This document shows positions 16,047 through 16,704 of a DNA stretch of 16,704 nt, one piece after another; positions within the stretch are counted from its first letter, which is position 1, and every line of letters starts with the position of its first letter. The position numbers were made by a program, and so were the translations under genes. The notes under the pieces were generated by a model, which ran no database searches, was not told the origin of the DNA, and saw only the letters and a list, made by a program, of their open reading frames with translations. This stretch comes from Goniomonas avonlea (taxonomy: Eukaryota; Cryptophyceae; Goniomonadida; Goniomonadaceae): contig QUTJ01031748.1 of the NCBI GenBank assembly GCA_003573635.1, forward strand, positions 1-16,704. The letters are read 5' to 3'.

Positions 16047-16704
16047 GCAAACAAAATTACACACACATGAGTCTCCTGACACGAATGACCAGCCACGAAT
16101 AGAATACACGATTGGAGAGGTTGCAGTGACCGGACCGAGCCTTATTCACATTGCCGCCAGGTACATGTGCCTCTGCCCACCGCCGCGACGATGTCTTTCT
16201 GAGTTTTTGACAAGCGGTCATTTTTGCCACCAGTTCGACCCTTTTGACACAGGAGTTGGGGGGGTTAATTTCGGGTCGCGGGAAAGCCTGCGGCTATGCT
16301 GGAGGCCGCTGCAAAAGCAACCCGAGGGAAGGTGATTGGGACAAGCACGCACGCCGCTCAGAGGGTGGCAACTGCAGGAGTCTGTGCCAGGCATCGCGCT
16401 CACGCGTGCCATTCAACTGCAGCTCTACTGGCTCTTCCTGCAGGCTGGGTGTGAACATGCAGCACAGCATAGCACAGCACAGGCGCCATATCCTGCAGGC
16501 TGGGTGTGAAGGGGAGGACACCGGCACAGCAGCAGTCACACACAGCATCAGTCACACACGCGGGACAGCACAACACACTTGAACACGGGACAGGACAGGA
16601 CAAGACAGCAGCACAGCACAGCGCAATGTGACTGAAACTGTGCTCTGGTTGCTTCTCCCAAGGTGACAGTCAGTGTGACAGTCCACTCCCCTGGCAGATG
16701 GTTC
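16047..16704. other. Terminal stretch: low-complexity repeats, no gene
   Basis: A 19-base unit CCTGCAGGCTGGGTGTGAA occurs at 16437-16455 and 16492-16510. Between and after the copies are CACAG-type and GGACA-type pentamer-like runs (16460-16484, 16528-16622). Short open frames here have no recognisable domain. Confidence 0.6.

Overview
The window looks like nuclear DNA of a eukaryote, most likely a protist or alga, although I cannot name the lineage. The evidence is short introns with GT/AG borders that restore reading frames, a secreted-type protein with IPT/TIG folds, long GA, CA and TG microsatellites, a minisatellite, an AATAAA signal and decayed retroelements. There is no operon structure, and I saw no tRNA or rRNA by eye.

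Layout. (1) Positions 1-996, minus strand: a 332-codon open frame that runs off the window. It resembles a retroelement gag/ORF1 protein, with an amphipathic helix and a basic serine-rich tract. A lone N at 1121 may mark an assembly join. (2) Positions 1220-2560, plus strand: the best host gene, with six exons. It encodes a signal peptide, two IPT/TIG domains and a helical region somewhat like REJ/GAIN proteins. (3) Positions 2614-8188: two related mobile units placed head to tail with no spacer. Unit A (384 bp) is an internally deleted copy. Unit B (about 5.2 kb) carries a decayed retroelement on the minus strand, in the order gag-like protein with a PHD-type zinc finger, reverse transcriptase, RNase H, unassigned C-terminal segments. 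(4) Positions 8241-9778, plus strand: a four-exon gene model starting about 50 bp after unit B. It encodes an acidic, poly-His N-terminus, a long hydrophobic stretch and a degenerate EF-hand-like loop. (5) Positions 9779-11728: a more AT-rich stretch, some weak exon-like segments and microsatellites. (6) Positions 11729-12649: unit C, a third member of the family in reverse orientation, inserted between TG/GA-rich tracts. (7) Positions 12650-16704: scattered exon candidates (the best pair at 14547-15163, with AATAAA at 15439), a palindromic minisatellite, a G-quadruplex motif and low-complexity CACAG/GGACA sequence.

The most interesting part is the mobile family. All three copies share the same ends (starting TTGTCACACC and ending near AACCAAGTAGCA). 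In unit B, however, the RT segment points the opposite way, relative to those ends, from the RT segment in unit C. The head-to-tail junction, the inverted internal segment, the PHD-type finger and an unusual RT catalytic motif suggest a poorly described DIRS-like or otherwise YR-type retroelement family. I could not identify a tyrosine recombinase with certainty, so the class assignment is inference.

Exon models were assembled by eye from splice sites and phase. In the right half of the window several frames on both strands read like protein, so those calls carry low confidence.
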